From CAZYQW01 sp964649825 (lineage in GTDB: Bacteria; Planctomycetota; B15-G4; JADJEK01): a stretch of 15,630 bases of DNA. The stretch covers positions 1-15,630 of the forward strand of contig CAZYQW010000129.1 in the NCBI GenBank assembly GCA_964649825.1, read 5' to 3'. Under the pieces are notes generated by a model. The model ran no database searches, was not told where the DNA came from, and saw nothing but the letters and a program-made list of their open reading frames with translations. Of the stretch, positions 8,613-15,524 are shown one piece after another (the stretch's first letter is position 1; every line of letters begins with the position of its first letter). The translations under genes and the position numbers were made by a program.

Positions 8613-8705
8613 GCCGGACCGCCCGCTTTGCGTAGGATATGCAGCTTCCGATCCCGCGTCGATCGGTCCATCGCTGGGATCGATCCATTAGGAGACCGAA
8701 TCGTC

Positions 8706-9695
8706 ATGAAGATCCGTCGAACTCTCGCCTCTCTCGTCGTGGCCGCCGTCGGTGCGGTCGCGTTCGCCGGCGGCGAGGAATGGATGCAGGACTTCGAAGC
8801 CGCCAAGGCGAAGGCGCAGGCGGAGAAGAAGGACCTGCTGATCGACTTCACTGGTTCCGACTGGTGCGGCTGGTGCATCAAGCTCGACAAGGAAGTCTTC
8901 GCGCACGACTCTTTCCAGGAGTCGATCCAGAAGGAGTACGTCCTGGTCAGCCTGGACTTCCCGCGCAACGAGACCCTCATCACGCCGGAGATCAAGGCGC
9001 AGAACGAGGAGCTCCAGAAGAAGTACGCGGTCCAGGGGTTCCCGACGATCTTCCTGACCGACGCGTCGGGTCGGCCGTACGCGCAGACCGGCTACCAGCG
9101 GGGCGGTCCCGAGAAGTACCTCGAGCACATCGCCGAGCTCCGCGATGCGCACACCGAGCGGAACGGTCTGATGGAGCGGGCCGGGCAGGCCGAAGGACTC
9201 GAGCGCGCGAAGCTGCTCGACGAAGCGCTCGGCACTCTCGAGGACGGCGTCTTGATGTCGTTCTACGGCGACGAGATCGACCAGATCGTCGTGCTGGACG
9301 CCGACAACGAGGCCGGGTTGAAGGGCAAGTACGAGGGCAAGCGCCTCTCGCATGCGCTCGATCAGACGATCCAGGCCCACATGATGAACCAGGACTTCGA
9401 GGGCCTCGTCGCGGCGATGGACAAGACGATCTCGCAGTCCGGCGACAACGGCGAACTGAAGCAGAAGGCGAGCTTCTTCAAGGCGATCGCCTACCTGAAC
9501 CAGAACAAGCTCGCGGAAGGTCTCGAGGTGCTGAAGAAGGCGGCCGAGATCGATGGCGGCGACACGCAGGTCAGCGCTCAGATCCAAGCGATCATGAAGC
9601 AGGTCGAGGACGCGATCGCCGCGCAGGAGAACGAGGGCGACGGCGACGGCGACGGCGACGGTGATGGCGGAGACGGCGAAGGCGACGGCGGTTGA
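8706..9695 (+). CDS. Secreted thioredoxin-family protein with Asp-Gly-rich tail
   Basis: This 329-residue protein has a signal peptide (MKIRRTLASLVVAAVGAVAFAG), a thioredoxin-like domain at about 25-150 and a helical, TPR-like region at about 155-305. The redox motif is C54-G-W-C57 inside SDWCGWCIKLDKEVF, and the cis-proline is P113 in QGFPTIFL. The type resembles DsbD-C-terminal/Thioredoxin_7 proteins, which act as extracytoplasmic disulfide reductants or isomerases. The partner is not known. Residues 310-329 are almost only Asp and Gly, encoded by repeated GGCGAC hexamers (about 9636-9690). This tail is acidic, presumably disordered and perhaps metal-binding. Start ATG 8706 follows AGGAG (8690-8694) with an 11-base gap. 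The 93-base gap upstream suggests its own transcription start. A strong hairpin follows the gene. Confidence 0.85.
   Translation: MKIRRTLASLVVAAVGAVAFAGGEEWMQDFEAAKAKAQAEKKDLLIDFTGSDWCGWCIKLDKEVFAHDSFQESIQKEYVLVSLDFPRNETLITPEIKAQNEELQKKYAVQGFPTIFLTDASGRPYAQTGYQRGGPEKYLEHIAELRDAHTERNGLMERAGQAEGLERAKLLDEALGTLEDGVLMSFYGDEIDQIVVLDADNEAGLKGKYEGKRLSHALDQTIQAHMMNQDFEGLVAAMDKTISQSGDNGELKQKASFFKAIAYLNQNKLAEGLEVLKKAAEIDGGDTQVSAQIQAIMKQVEDAIAAQENEGDGDGDGDGDGGDGEGDGG
9636..9690 (+). repeat. GGCGAC hexamer low-complexity repeat (Asp-Gly tail)
   Basis: The end of the thioredoxin-like gene consists of GGC-GAC codon pairs: four near-perfect copies, followed by degenerate ones (GGTGAT, GGCGGA, GACGGC, GAAGGC). 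Such a tract is prone to slippage in multiples of 6, so its length may differ between strains. Confidence 0.85.
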
Positions 9696-9742
9696 TCACG
9701 CCGGACGCGATCGCTCCATCACCTTCATCACCTTCAATCGTG

Positions 9743-9778
9743 CGAGCCCGCCGGGAATCGAGGTTCCCGGCGGGCTCG
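9743..9778. terminator. Bidirectional terminator-like hairpin between convergent genes
   Basis: A perfect 15-bp inverted repeat (arms 9743-9757 and 9764-9778, CGAGCCCGCCGGGAA with its complement) encloses a 6-base loop TCGAGG. It lies between the thioredoxin-like gene (ends 9695) and the minus-strand secreted protein gene (ends 9812). This is the position expected for a shared terminator. No T-tract follows on either strand, so intrinsic termination in the classical sense is unsure. Confidence 0.7.
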
Positions 9779-9811
9779 TCCCGTTCACGGTCGTCGCGGC
9801 GGGTGCGGCTC

Positions 9812-10735
9812 CTACGGAGTCACGACCGAGATCGCGTTCGAAGCCGCGAACCCTTGGACGCCCCCGGGGTCCGGGACCCAGAACTGGAAGTAGGCCGCCG
9901 CGCCGGGCGGGATGCCGGCCGGCGTGTTCCCGGCGAGCACGAGGGTGCCGGCCGGTCCGACCGGCAGGAACACGACGACGTCCGGAGAGGGCACGAGGGT
10001 GCCGCCGAAGAGGGGCAGCATCACGTTCTGCGCGCCGATCACGAGTGCGGTCACCGCGTTTGGGAACGCGTTCGCGAGCGAGAGAGAGGCGAGAGTCCCG
10101 ACGACGAGCGATCCCTGTCCGGTGAGCACCGGCACGCCGTTCGTCCCGGGCAGTCCGAAGCCGACGTTCGTCCATCCGCTCGTCGACGCGTCGAGCGCGA
10201 GCTTCGAGACGCTGGCCTCGAGGATGTTCGGGAAGTTCGGGTTCGACGTCGCGACGACCTTCAGGCCGATGAACGTAGCGCCGTTGGAGAGCAGGGTCTG
10301 CACCGCGGCGGCCACGTCGAAGGAGTACGTGAACGACGATTGGCTCGGCGGATGATACGAGCCGCTGCCGACCTTCACCGCGGCGATCTCGAAGTCGGTC
10401 AGGTCGGCGAGGCCGTTGCCCGCGTAGAGCAGGAAGTCGAACGTCCGCGGCCCGTTGTCGAACGCGTTGTTCACCGAGACCTTGCCGGAGAGGGTCGCCG
10501 CGGTGACGATGCCGCCGGTGAACGCGCTGACGTCGAACTCCTGGCCGGCCCGGTCCTCGCGCGTCGACTGGAACCGGATCAGGCCCGAGAACGAGTTGAA
10601 GCTGTCGCCCAGCCCGTCCGGCGGTTCGTCGTGCACCGAGAACGAGATCGCGGGGCTCAGGTCGACGGCCGGCGCGGAGGGCGAGACGAGGATCGTCGTG
10701 GCGGCGGGGATGAAGGCGAGTAGGGCGTGACGCAT
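9812..10735 (-). CDS. Secreted beta-rich protein with planctomycete-type C-terminal domain
   Basis: This 307-residue protein of unknown function has a signal peptide (MRHALLAFIPAATTILVSPSAPA) and then two beta-rich parts. Residues about 28-195 resemble the anchor or matrix-type domains of secreted proteins (SFSGLIRFQST, FDFLLYAGNGLADLT, FDVAAAVQTLLSNG, FIGLKVVAT). Residues about 195-307 begin at GLPGTNGVPVLTGQGSL and end at YFQFWVPDPGGVQGFAASNAISVVTP. I recognise this Gly/Pro/Ala-rich pattern from the C-termini of many secreted proteins of high-GC Planctomycetota; its role is unknown to me. There is no transmembrane anchor or PEP-CTERM motif at the end. ATG 10735 has GAGGAG immediately upstream with a 3-base spacer. 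It starts 48 bases after norR on the same strand, so read-through from norR is possible, although a functional link to NO is not evident. Confidence 0.7.
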   Translation of the reverse strand: MRHALLAFIPAATTILVSPSAPAVDLSPAISFSVHDEPPDGLGDSFNSFSGLIRFQSTREDRAGQEFDVSAFTGGIVTAATLSGKVSVNNAFDNGPRTFDFLLYAGNGLADLTDFEIAAVKVGSGSYHPPSQSSFTYSFDVAAAVQTLLSNGATFIGLKVVATSNPNFPNILEASVSKLALDASTSGWTNVGFGLPGTNGVPVLTGQGSLVVGTLASLSLANAFPNAVTALVIGAQNVMLPLFGGTLVPSPDVVVFLPVGPAGTLVLAGNTPAGIPPGAAAYFQFWVPDPGGVQGFAASNAISVVTP

Positions 10736-10783
10736 GATCTCCTCGAGCCGGTGGGTCGCGACGCCCGAGTGTACGCCATGCGT

Positions 10784-12328
10784 CTACTTCAACCCCAACC
10801 TCAACGCCAATCGATGCAGGTTCCCGCGCTCCATGCCGAGCGCCTTCGCCGCGGCGGCCCAGTTCCCGCTGGACCGCTCGACGCGTGACGCGATCAGGCG
10901 GCGCGCGTAGGCGTCCATCGCGGTGCGATACGTCGTCGGTTGGTCCGCGATGGGTCCGGCCGTCGGCTCGATCGGGCTCGCGACCGGCCCGATCCCGAGG
11001 TCGCGAGGCTCGACGAGGACCGGTTCGCCGCTTCGGGCTCGCACCGTCGCCCGCAGGACGGCTCGGGAGATCACGTTCTCCAGCTCGCGGACGTTGCCGG
11101 GCCAATCCGCTTCCACCAGGACGGCCTGGGCCTCGGGGACGAGGCGGACGGGACCCGTGCCGAGGCGGCGCCGCACCCCGTCGCAGAAGTGACCGGCGAG
11201 GAGCGGGATGTCCTCCCGGTGGTCGCGGAGGGCCGGCACTCGGATGCGGCCGACGTCGAGGCGGTGCAGCAGGTCCGCGCGGAAGATGCCGCGCGCCACT
11301 TCGGCCTCGAGGTCGCGATTGGTCGCGGCGAGGACGCGGACGTCGACGAGGTGCGGCCGGTCCGAACCGACCCGCTGCACCTCGCCGTTCTGCAGGACCC
11401 GCCGGAGCTTCGGCTGGACGTGGAGCGGCAGCTCTCCGATCTCGTCCAGGAACAGGCTCGCTCGGTCGGCCACCTGGAACTTGCCCGGGCGAAACTGCGT
11501 CGCGCCGGTGAACGCGCCCTTCTCATGTCCGAACAGCTCGCTCTCCGCGACCGACGCGGGGAGCGCCGCGCAGTTCACGTAGACGAGCGGCCGCTCGGCG
11601 CGGCGGGAGTCCGCGTGCAGCATTCGAACGACGAGCTCCTTGCCGACGCCGGTCTCGCCCGTGACGAGGACGGGGAACTCGGAGCGCGCCACGAGCTGGA
11701 TCTCGTCCCGGAGGCGCCGCATCGCGGTGCTCTCGCCGAGGAGCCGTCCGCCGCGGCGGGCCAGGTCGTCACGCACGAGGTCCCGCGCGACGAGGCCTTG
11801 GTGACGCGCAGACTCCTCGAGGGCGGAGATCAAGTCGGACGTGCGGAGCGCCGCGCCGGCGAGCGCCGCGAGCGCCTCGAGATAGGTCGGGTCGATGCCA
11901 TCGAACTCTCCGGGCCGGAGCGCGTCGACGGCCAGGACGCCGACGAGCTCACCCTCGACGCGCAGCGGACAACCGAGGCATGAGTGGACGCGGTGGCTCA
12001 GATCAGGTGCGTCCTCGACGAGACCGTCGAACGGATCGGGCATCGGGCTGTCGGGGGGAAAGACGATCGGACCGGGCGAGCTGCAGATGACGTCGAGGCG
12101 CGGGTTCTCGGTCCGCGGAAACCGGCGACCCAACGCGTCGGCAGAAAGCCCGTGCGCGGCGAGGGGGACGAGGTCGGGACCCTCGACCCGCAGGAGCGTG
12201 ACCGCGTCGCTGGGCAGGGCGCGGCGAACGGTGTTGACGAGCCGCCGCAGGCGGTCCTCGCCGGACAGCGCGGAGGTCAGGTCGGTCGCGATCGCCACCA
12301 ACGAGTCGACCCGGTAGGGCGTTGTCAC
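10784..12328 (-). CDS. norR: NorR, NO-responsive sigma-54-dependent transcriptional activator
   Basis: This 514-residue protein has an N-terminal GAF domain (about 10-165), an AAA+ domain (about 195-425) and a C-terminal Fis-type helix-turn-helix (about 467-514). The GAF domain has every ligand or key residue of the NO-sensing mononuclear iron site known in Escherichia coli NorR: R77, D98 and D101 in PDPFDG, H115 and C117 in VHSCLG, and D135 in AVDAL (E. coli R75, D96, D99, H111, C113, D131). The AAA+ domain has Walker A GETGVGKE at 224-231, the sigma-54 contact loop GAFTGA at 271-276 and Walker B LFLDEI at 292-297. NO binding is expected to release repression of the ATPase and activate the divergent ric-norZ operon. 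The start is GTG 12328, fixed by GGAGG at 12336-12340 with a 7-base spacer and by homology. The open frame upstream of it, to 13399, is not part of the protein. Confidence 0.95.
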   Translation of the reverse strand: MTTPYRVDSLVAIATDLTSALSGEDRLRRLVNTVRRALPSDAVTLLRVEGPDLVPLAAHGLSADALGRRFPRTENPRLDVICSSPGPIVFPPDSPMPDPFDGLVEDAPDLSHRVHSCLGCPLRVEGELVGVLAVDALRPGEFDGIDPTYLEALAALAGAALRTSDLISALEESARHQGLVARDLVRDDLARRGGRLLGESTAMRRLRDEIQLVARSEFPVLVTGETGVGKELVVRMLHADSRRAERPLVYVNCAALPASVAESELFGHEKGAFTGATQFRPGKFQVADRASLFLDEIGELPLHVQPKLRRVLQNGEVQRVGSDRPHLVDVRVLAATNRDLEAEVARGIFRADLLHRLDVGRIRVPALRDHREDIPLLAGHFCDGVRRRLGTGPVRLVPEAQAVLVEADWPGNVRELENVISRAVLRATVRARSGEPVLVEPRDLGIGPVASPIEPTAGPIADQPTTYRTAMDAYARRLIASRVERSSGNWAAAAKALGMERGNLHRLALRLGLK

Positions 12329-12335
12329 GGTGATA

Positions 12336-12340
12336 CCTCC
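12336..12340 (-). promoter_or_regulatory. Ribosome binding site fixing the norR GTG start
   Basis: On the minus strand GGAGG lies 7 bases before GTG 12328. This is an ideal spacing, and no ATG nearby gives the family's N-terminus, so the GTG is the start. Confidence 0.85.
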
Positions 12341-12363
12341 GTTGTGATCTGGATCCCGCGTCG

Positions 12364-12384
12364 TCGTTATCGGACAGATAACGA
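12364..12384. promoter_or_regulatory. Perfect inverted repeat, candidate NorR operator
   Basis: Arms TCGTTATC (12364-12371) and GATAACGA (12377-12384) are perfect complements around a 5-base spacer GGACA. The AT-rich repeat stands out in GC-rich surroundings within the norR-ric intergenic region. It lies about 40 bases upstream of the -24 element for ric and over the -10/start region of a candidate norR promoter. That is where a dual activator and autorepressor would bind. It does not fit the GT-N7-AC core of proteobacterial NorR sites, so another NO or redox regulator is also possible. Confidence 0.6.
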
Positions 12385-12410
12385 TACTCCACAGAGCTCT
12401 TATTCGACAA
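12381..12410 (-). promoter_or_regulatory. Candidate sigma-70-type promoter of norR
   Basis: On the minus strand TTGTCG (12405-12410) and TATCGT (12381-12386) are 18 bases apart, each matching 4 of 6 consensus positions. The start would fall near 12374, giving a leader of about 46 bases. The -10 box overlaps the inverted repeat, which would allow autorepression. Confidence 0.4.
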
Positions 12411-12422
12411 GGGGTTGAGACG

Positions 12423-12438
12423 CGGTACGGCGCGTGCA
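12423..12438 (+). promoter_or_regulatory. Sigma-54 (-24/-12) promoter of ric-norZ
   Basis: CGGTACG-gcgc-GTGCA matches the sigma-54 consensus TGGCACG-N4-TTGCA at all but three defined positions. It keeps the essential GG (12424-12425) and GC (12436-12437) with exactly 10 bases between them. Transcription would begin near 12449, about 50 bases before ric. A sigma-54 promoter is expected because the adjacent regulator NorR carries the GAFTGA motif. Confidence 0.75.
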
Positions 12439-12489
12439 CTCGAGTCTGTCGTCGGTCGCAACGACCGACTCGACCGACCCGAATCAAAT

Positions 12490-12494
12490 GGAGG
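12490..12494 (+). promoter_or_regulatory. Ribosome binding site fixing the ric start
   Basis: GGAGG lies 5 bases before ATG 12500. It overlaps the alternative ATG at 12488, and a longer start at GTG 12434 would lie upstream of the predicted transcription start. ATG 12500 is therefore preferred. Confidence 0.75.
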
Positions 12495-12499
12495 CACCG

Positions 12500-13183
12500 A
12501 TGCCGAGCGCAATCTCCGACTCCCTGAACGCGTCTTCGTCCCTCGCCGCGTGGGCGACCACCACCCGCGGCGCATCGCGTGTGTTCGCCCGGCACGGACT
12601 CGACTTCTGCTGCGGCGGCTCGATCTCGCTCGGCGAGGCGTGCGCCGCGCACGAGCTCGACGTGGACGCGCTGATCGCCGAGATCGGGCTCGAGCAGCCT
12701 GGCGAGGAGCGTTTCGAGCGTTTCGACCGGACGCCGCTGCCGGAGGTCATCGACCACGTGCTCTCCCGTTACCACGAGCGACACCGCGAGGAGCTGCCGC
12801 GACTGATCGAGATGGCCACGAAGGTGGAAGCGGTGCATGCCGAGAAGTCGGGCTGCCCCCGCGGACTCGCCGATCTCCTCACCGACCTGCGGGCCGGGCT
12901 GGAGACGCACATGCAAAAGGAGGAGCAGATCCTCTTTCCGATGCTCCGGGCCGGGCACGGGGCGTTCGCCCACGCGCCGATCCAGGTGATGGAGATGGAG
13001 CACGACGAGCACGCGGAACGGCTTCGGAGGATCCGTGACGTCGCGCACGACTTCGAGGCGCCGCCGGCCGCGTGCGGCACGTGGCGGGCGTTGTATCTCG
13101 GCCTCGCCGAGCTCGAGCTCGAGATCATGCGGCACGTCCACCTCGAGAATCACGTGCTCTTTCCGCGGGCGCTGAACGATTGA
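12500..13183 (+). CDS. ric: Ric (YtfE/ScdA/DnrN) iron-sulfur cluster repair di-iron protein
   Basis: This 227-residue cytoplasmic protein has the two-part structure of the RIC family (E. coli YtfE, 220 residues). Residues about 12-65 are the ScdA_N/DUF542 domain with the paired cysteines C37-C38 in DFCCGG. Residues about 80-225 form the hemerythrin-like four-helix bundle. The di-iron ligands seem complete: H92, H113, H137, E141 (THMQKEEQ), H168 (MEHDEH), H212 and E216 (HVHLENH), all offset by 8 from my recollection of E. coli YtfE numbering. The family helps restore iron-sulfur and di-iron enzymes after nitrosative or oxidative damage, and NO reductase activity of the di-iron centre has been proposed. 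It is the first gene after the sigma-54 promoter and is followed by norZ after 28 bases, so the two form one NO-induced operon. Confidence 0.93.
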   Translation: MPSAISDSLNASSSLAAWATTTRGASRVFARHGLDFCCGGSISLGEACAAHELDVDALIAEIGLEQPGEERFERFDRTPLPEVIDHVLSRYHERHREELPRLIEMATKVEAVHAEKSGCPRGLADLLTDLRAGLETHMQKEEQILFPMLRAGHGAFAHAPIQVMEMEHDEHAERLRRIRDVAHDFEAPPAACGTWRALYLGLAELELEIMRHVHLENHVLFPRALND

Positions 13184-13211
13184 CGGCGGCCGAGCGCAAG
13201 GGAGCAGACGA

Positions 13212-15524
13212 ATGAGCACATCGAGGCAGTGGATCGCACTCGGCTCGGTCATCGCCGTCGCGTTCGGAATCCTCGGGTTCTTCGGACGCGAGGTGTACCG
13301 CCAGGCGCCGCCGATCCCCGACCGCGTCGTCACCGAAGCCGGCGACCTCGTGATGACGAGTGACGACGTGCTGACCGGCCAGCAGGTCTGGCAGAGCATG
13401 GGAGGCCAGCAGGTCGGATCGATCTGGGGCCACGGCGCGTATCAGGCACCGGATTGGTCGGCCGATTGGCTGCATCGAGAGGCAACGGCGCTCCTCGAGC
13501 TCTGGTGCGAGCGCGAGCACGGCCGCCCGTTCGACGAGCTCGCGCCGGAGATACAGGGAGCGCTGCGAGAGCGGTTGCGACGCACGCTGCGGGCGAATCG
13601 ATTCGACCAGGGGACGGGTACGCTCACCGTCTCGGCCGACCGCGTCCTCGCGATCGAGGCGACGCGCGCCCACTACGTGGCGCTGTTCGGAGCCGAGCCG
13701 GCGCTCACCGACCTGCGCGATCACTACGCGATCCAGGATGACATGGTGCCGGACGCGGCGCGCCGCGCGCGCCTGACCGACTTCTTCTTCTGGACCGCGT
13801 GGTGCTGCGCGACCGAGCGACCCGGAACCTCGGTCACGTACACCAACAACTGGCCGCACGAGGAGTTGATCGCCAACGTCCCCAGCGGCGCCAACGTGGT
13901 CTGGTCGCTCCTGAGCCTCGTCGTCCTCCTCGCCGGGATCGGCGGGCTGGTCTGGTGGAAGGCGGCGACCGACCGGGAGGAGGTGCCGGTGGTCCCACCC
14001 GTGCGGGACCCGATCGCGGCGTTCGAGCTGACGCCGTCGATGCGCGCCGTCGGCCTCTACTGCGTCGTCGTCCTCGCGCTGTTCCTCGTCCAGTGCCTGC
14101 TCGGCGCGTTGACCGCTCACTACACCGTCGAAGGACGCGCGTTGTTCGGCATTCCGCTCGGCGAGATCTTGCCGTACGCGCTGACGCGGACGTGGCACAT
14201 CCAGACCGGAGTGTTCTGGATCGCGACCGCGTTCCTCGCGGCGGGGCTGTTCCTGGCCCCGGTCGTCGGAGGTCGCGAGCCGAAGCATCAACGTTTGGGA
14301 GTGCACGTGCTCTTGGGAGCCCTCATCGTGGTCGTCGCCGGTTCGATGGCTGGAGAGTGGCTCGCGATCCGGCAGTCGTTGGATCTCGACACCTCGTTCT
14401 GGTTCGGCCACCAGGGGTACGAGTACGTCGACCTCGGACGCGCGTGGCAGATCGCGCTGATCGTTGGCCTCGTTCTCTGGCTCGGACTGATGCTCCGCGG
14501 AATCTGGCCGGCGCTGGTCGACCGGAAGCAGAGCCGGAGCCTGCTCTCGCTGTTCGCCGGGTCGATCGTCGCGATCGCGCTCTTCTACGGGGCCGGGTTG
14601 TTCTACGGCGCGCGAACGCACCTGTCCGTCGCGGAGTACTGGCGCTGGTGGGTCGTCCACCTGTGGGTCGAGGGGTTCTTCGAGGTGTTCGCCACGGCGG
14701 CGATCGCGTTCATCTTCGCGCACCTGGGGCTCGTGAAGCGCTCCTCGGCGACGCGCGCGGCGCTCTTCTCCACGGCGATCTTCCTGGCGGCCGGAATCCC
14801 CGGCACGTTCCATCACCTCTACTTCAGCGGAACGCCGGTCTCGATCATGGCGGTCGGTGCGAGCTTCTCGGCGCTCGAGGTCGTTCCGCTCGTGTTGATC
14901 GGGTTCGAGGCGATCGCCACGTTGCGGGTCGGCCGAGCCGCCGGCTGGATGCGCGCCTACCGTTGGCCCATCCGCTACTTCGTCGGCGTCGCGTTCTGGA
15001 ACCTCGTCGGGGCCGGCCTGTTCGGCTTCCTCATCAACCCGCCGATCGCGCTCTACTACATGCAGGGGTTGAACACGACGCCGGTGCATGCCCACACCGC
15101 GTTGTTCGGCGTGTACGGTCTTCTGTCGCTCGGCTTCGTGCTGCTCATCCTCCGCCGACTGACCGGGACGCGGAGCTGGAAGGAGGGCCCGCTCGCCGTG
15201 TCGTTCTGGATGATGAACGTCGGCCTGGGATTGATGGTCGCGCTCAGCCTCCTTCCGATCGGCATCCTGCAGACGATCGCGAGCATCGACACGGGTCTGT
15301 GGTTCGCGCGGTCGGCGGAGTTCCTCCAGCAGCCGCACGTCGAGGCTCTGCGCTGGCTGCGGTTGATCGGCGACACCGTCTTCCTCATCGGCGTCGGAGT
15401 CCTGTGCTGGTGGGCGATCGGGTTGAGGACCGGTCGTTCCTATCGGCGCGATCCCGTCGGCGAGGTCGATCCCGCGCCGGCCGGCGTGGCACCGCCCGTC
15501 GAGGAGCTCGTCGCGGTCGGGTGA
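13212..15524 (+). CDS. norZ: Quinol-dependent nitric oxide reductase (qNor, single subunit)
   Basis: This 770-residue membrane enzyme reduces two NO to N2O with electrons from quinol. After a first membrane helix (about 8-26) comes the extracytoplasmic domain (about 30-225), which has the qNor signature GSIWGHGAYQAPDW and no CXXCH motif, so no haem c. That separates it from the cytochrome-c-dependent two-subunit enzyme. About 13 further helices form the haem-copper-oxidase-like core. Conserved metal ligands are H329 (RTWHIQTG), H483 with E487 and E491 (VVHLWVEGFFE), H534-H535 (GTFHHLYF), and H626 and H628 (PVHAHTALFG). These account for low-spin haem b, haem b3 and the FeB site with its glutamate. 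Assignment of each residue is from family knowledge. ATG 13212 has GGGAG at 13200-13204, 7 bases upstream. There are no other denitrification genes in the window, so the role is probably NO detoxification. Confidence 0.96.
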   Translation: MSTSRQWIALGSVIAVAFGILGFFGREVYRQAPPIPDRVVTEAGDLVMTSDDVLTGQQVWQSMGGQQVGSIWGHGAYQAPDWSADWLHREATALLELWCEREHGRPFDELAPEIQGALRERLRRTLRANRFDQGTGTLTVSADRVLAIEATRAHYVALFGAEPALTDLRDHYAIQDDMVPDAARRARLTDFFFWTAWCCATERPGTSVTYTNNWPHEELIANVPSGANVVWSLLSLVVLLAGIGGLVWWKAATDREEVPVVPPVRDPIAAFELTPSMRAVGLYCVVVLALFLVQCLLGALTAHYTVEGRALFGIPLGEILPYALTRTWHIQTGVFWIATAFLAAGLFLAPVVGGREPKHQRLGVHVLLGALIVVVAGSMAGEWLAIRQSLDLDTSFWFGHQGYEYVDLGRAWQIALIVGLVLWLGLMLRGIWPALVDRKQSRSLLSLFAGSIVAIALFYGAGLFYGARTHLSVAEYWRWWVVHLWVEGFFEVFATAAIAFIFAHLGLVKRSSATRAALFSTAIFLAAGIPGTFHHLYFSGTPVSIMAVGASFSALEVVPLVLIGFEAIATLRVGRAAGWMRAYRWPIRYFVGVAFWNLVGAGLFGFLINPPIALYYMQGLNTTPVHAHTALFGVYGLLSLGFVLLILRRLTGTRSWKEGPLAVSFWMMNVGLGLMVALSLLPIGILQTIASIDTGLWFARSAEFLQQPHVEALRWLRLIGDTVFLIGVGVLCWWAIGLRTGRSYRRDPVGEVDPAPAGVAPPVEELVAVG

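Noticed and set aside
5399..8635. A plus-strand 1078-residue frame overlapping two genes
   Set aside because: Arg/Ala/Gly-rich sequence out of frame with two well-supported genes.
12321..12435. Proteobacterial NorR core GT-N7-AC
   Set aside because: Every GT in this stretch was checked on the plus strand (the core is palindromic). None is followed by AC after 7 bases.
12434..12499. Longer Ric start (GTG 12434 or ATG 12488)
   Set aside because: GTG 12434 lies inside the sigma-54 promoter and before the predicted transcription start. ATG 12488 overlaps the GGAGG serving ATG 12500.
13300..13890. Possible haem c site in the extracytoplasmic part of the NO reductase
   Set aside because: No CXXCH motif is present. 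The domain is the haem-free type of qNor.
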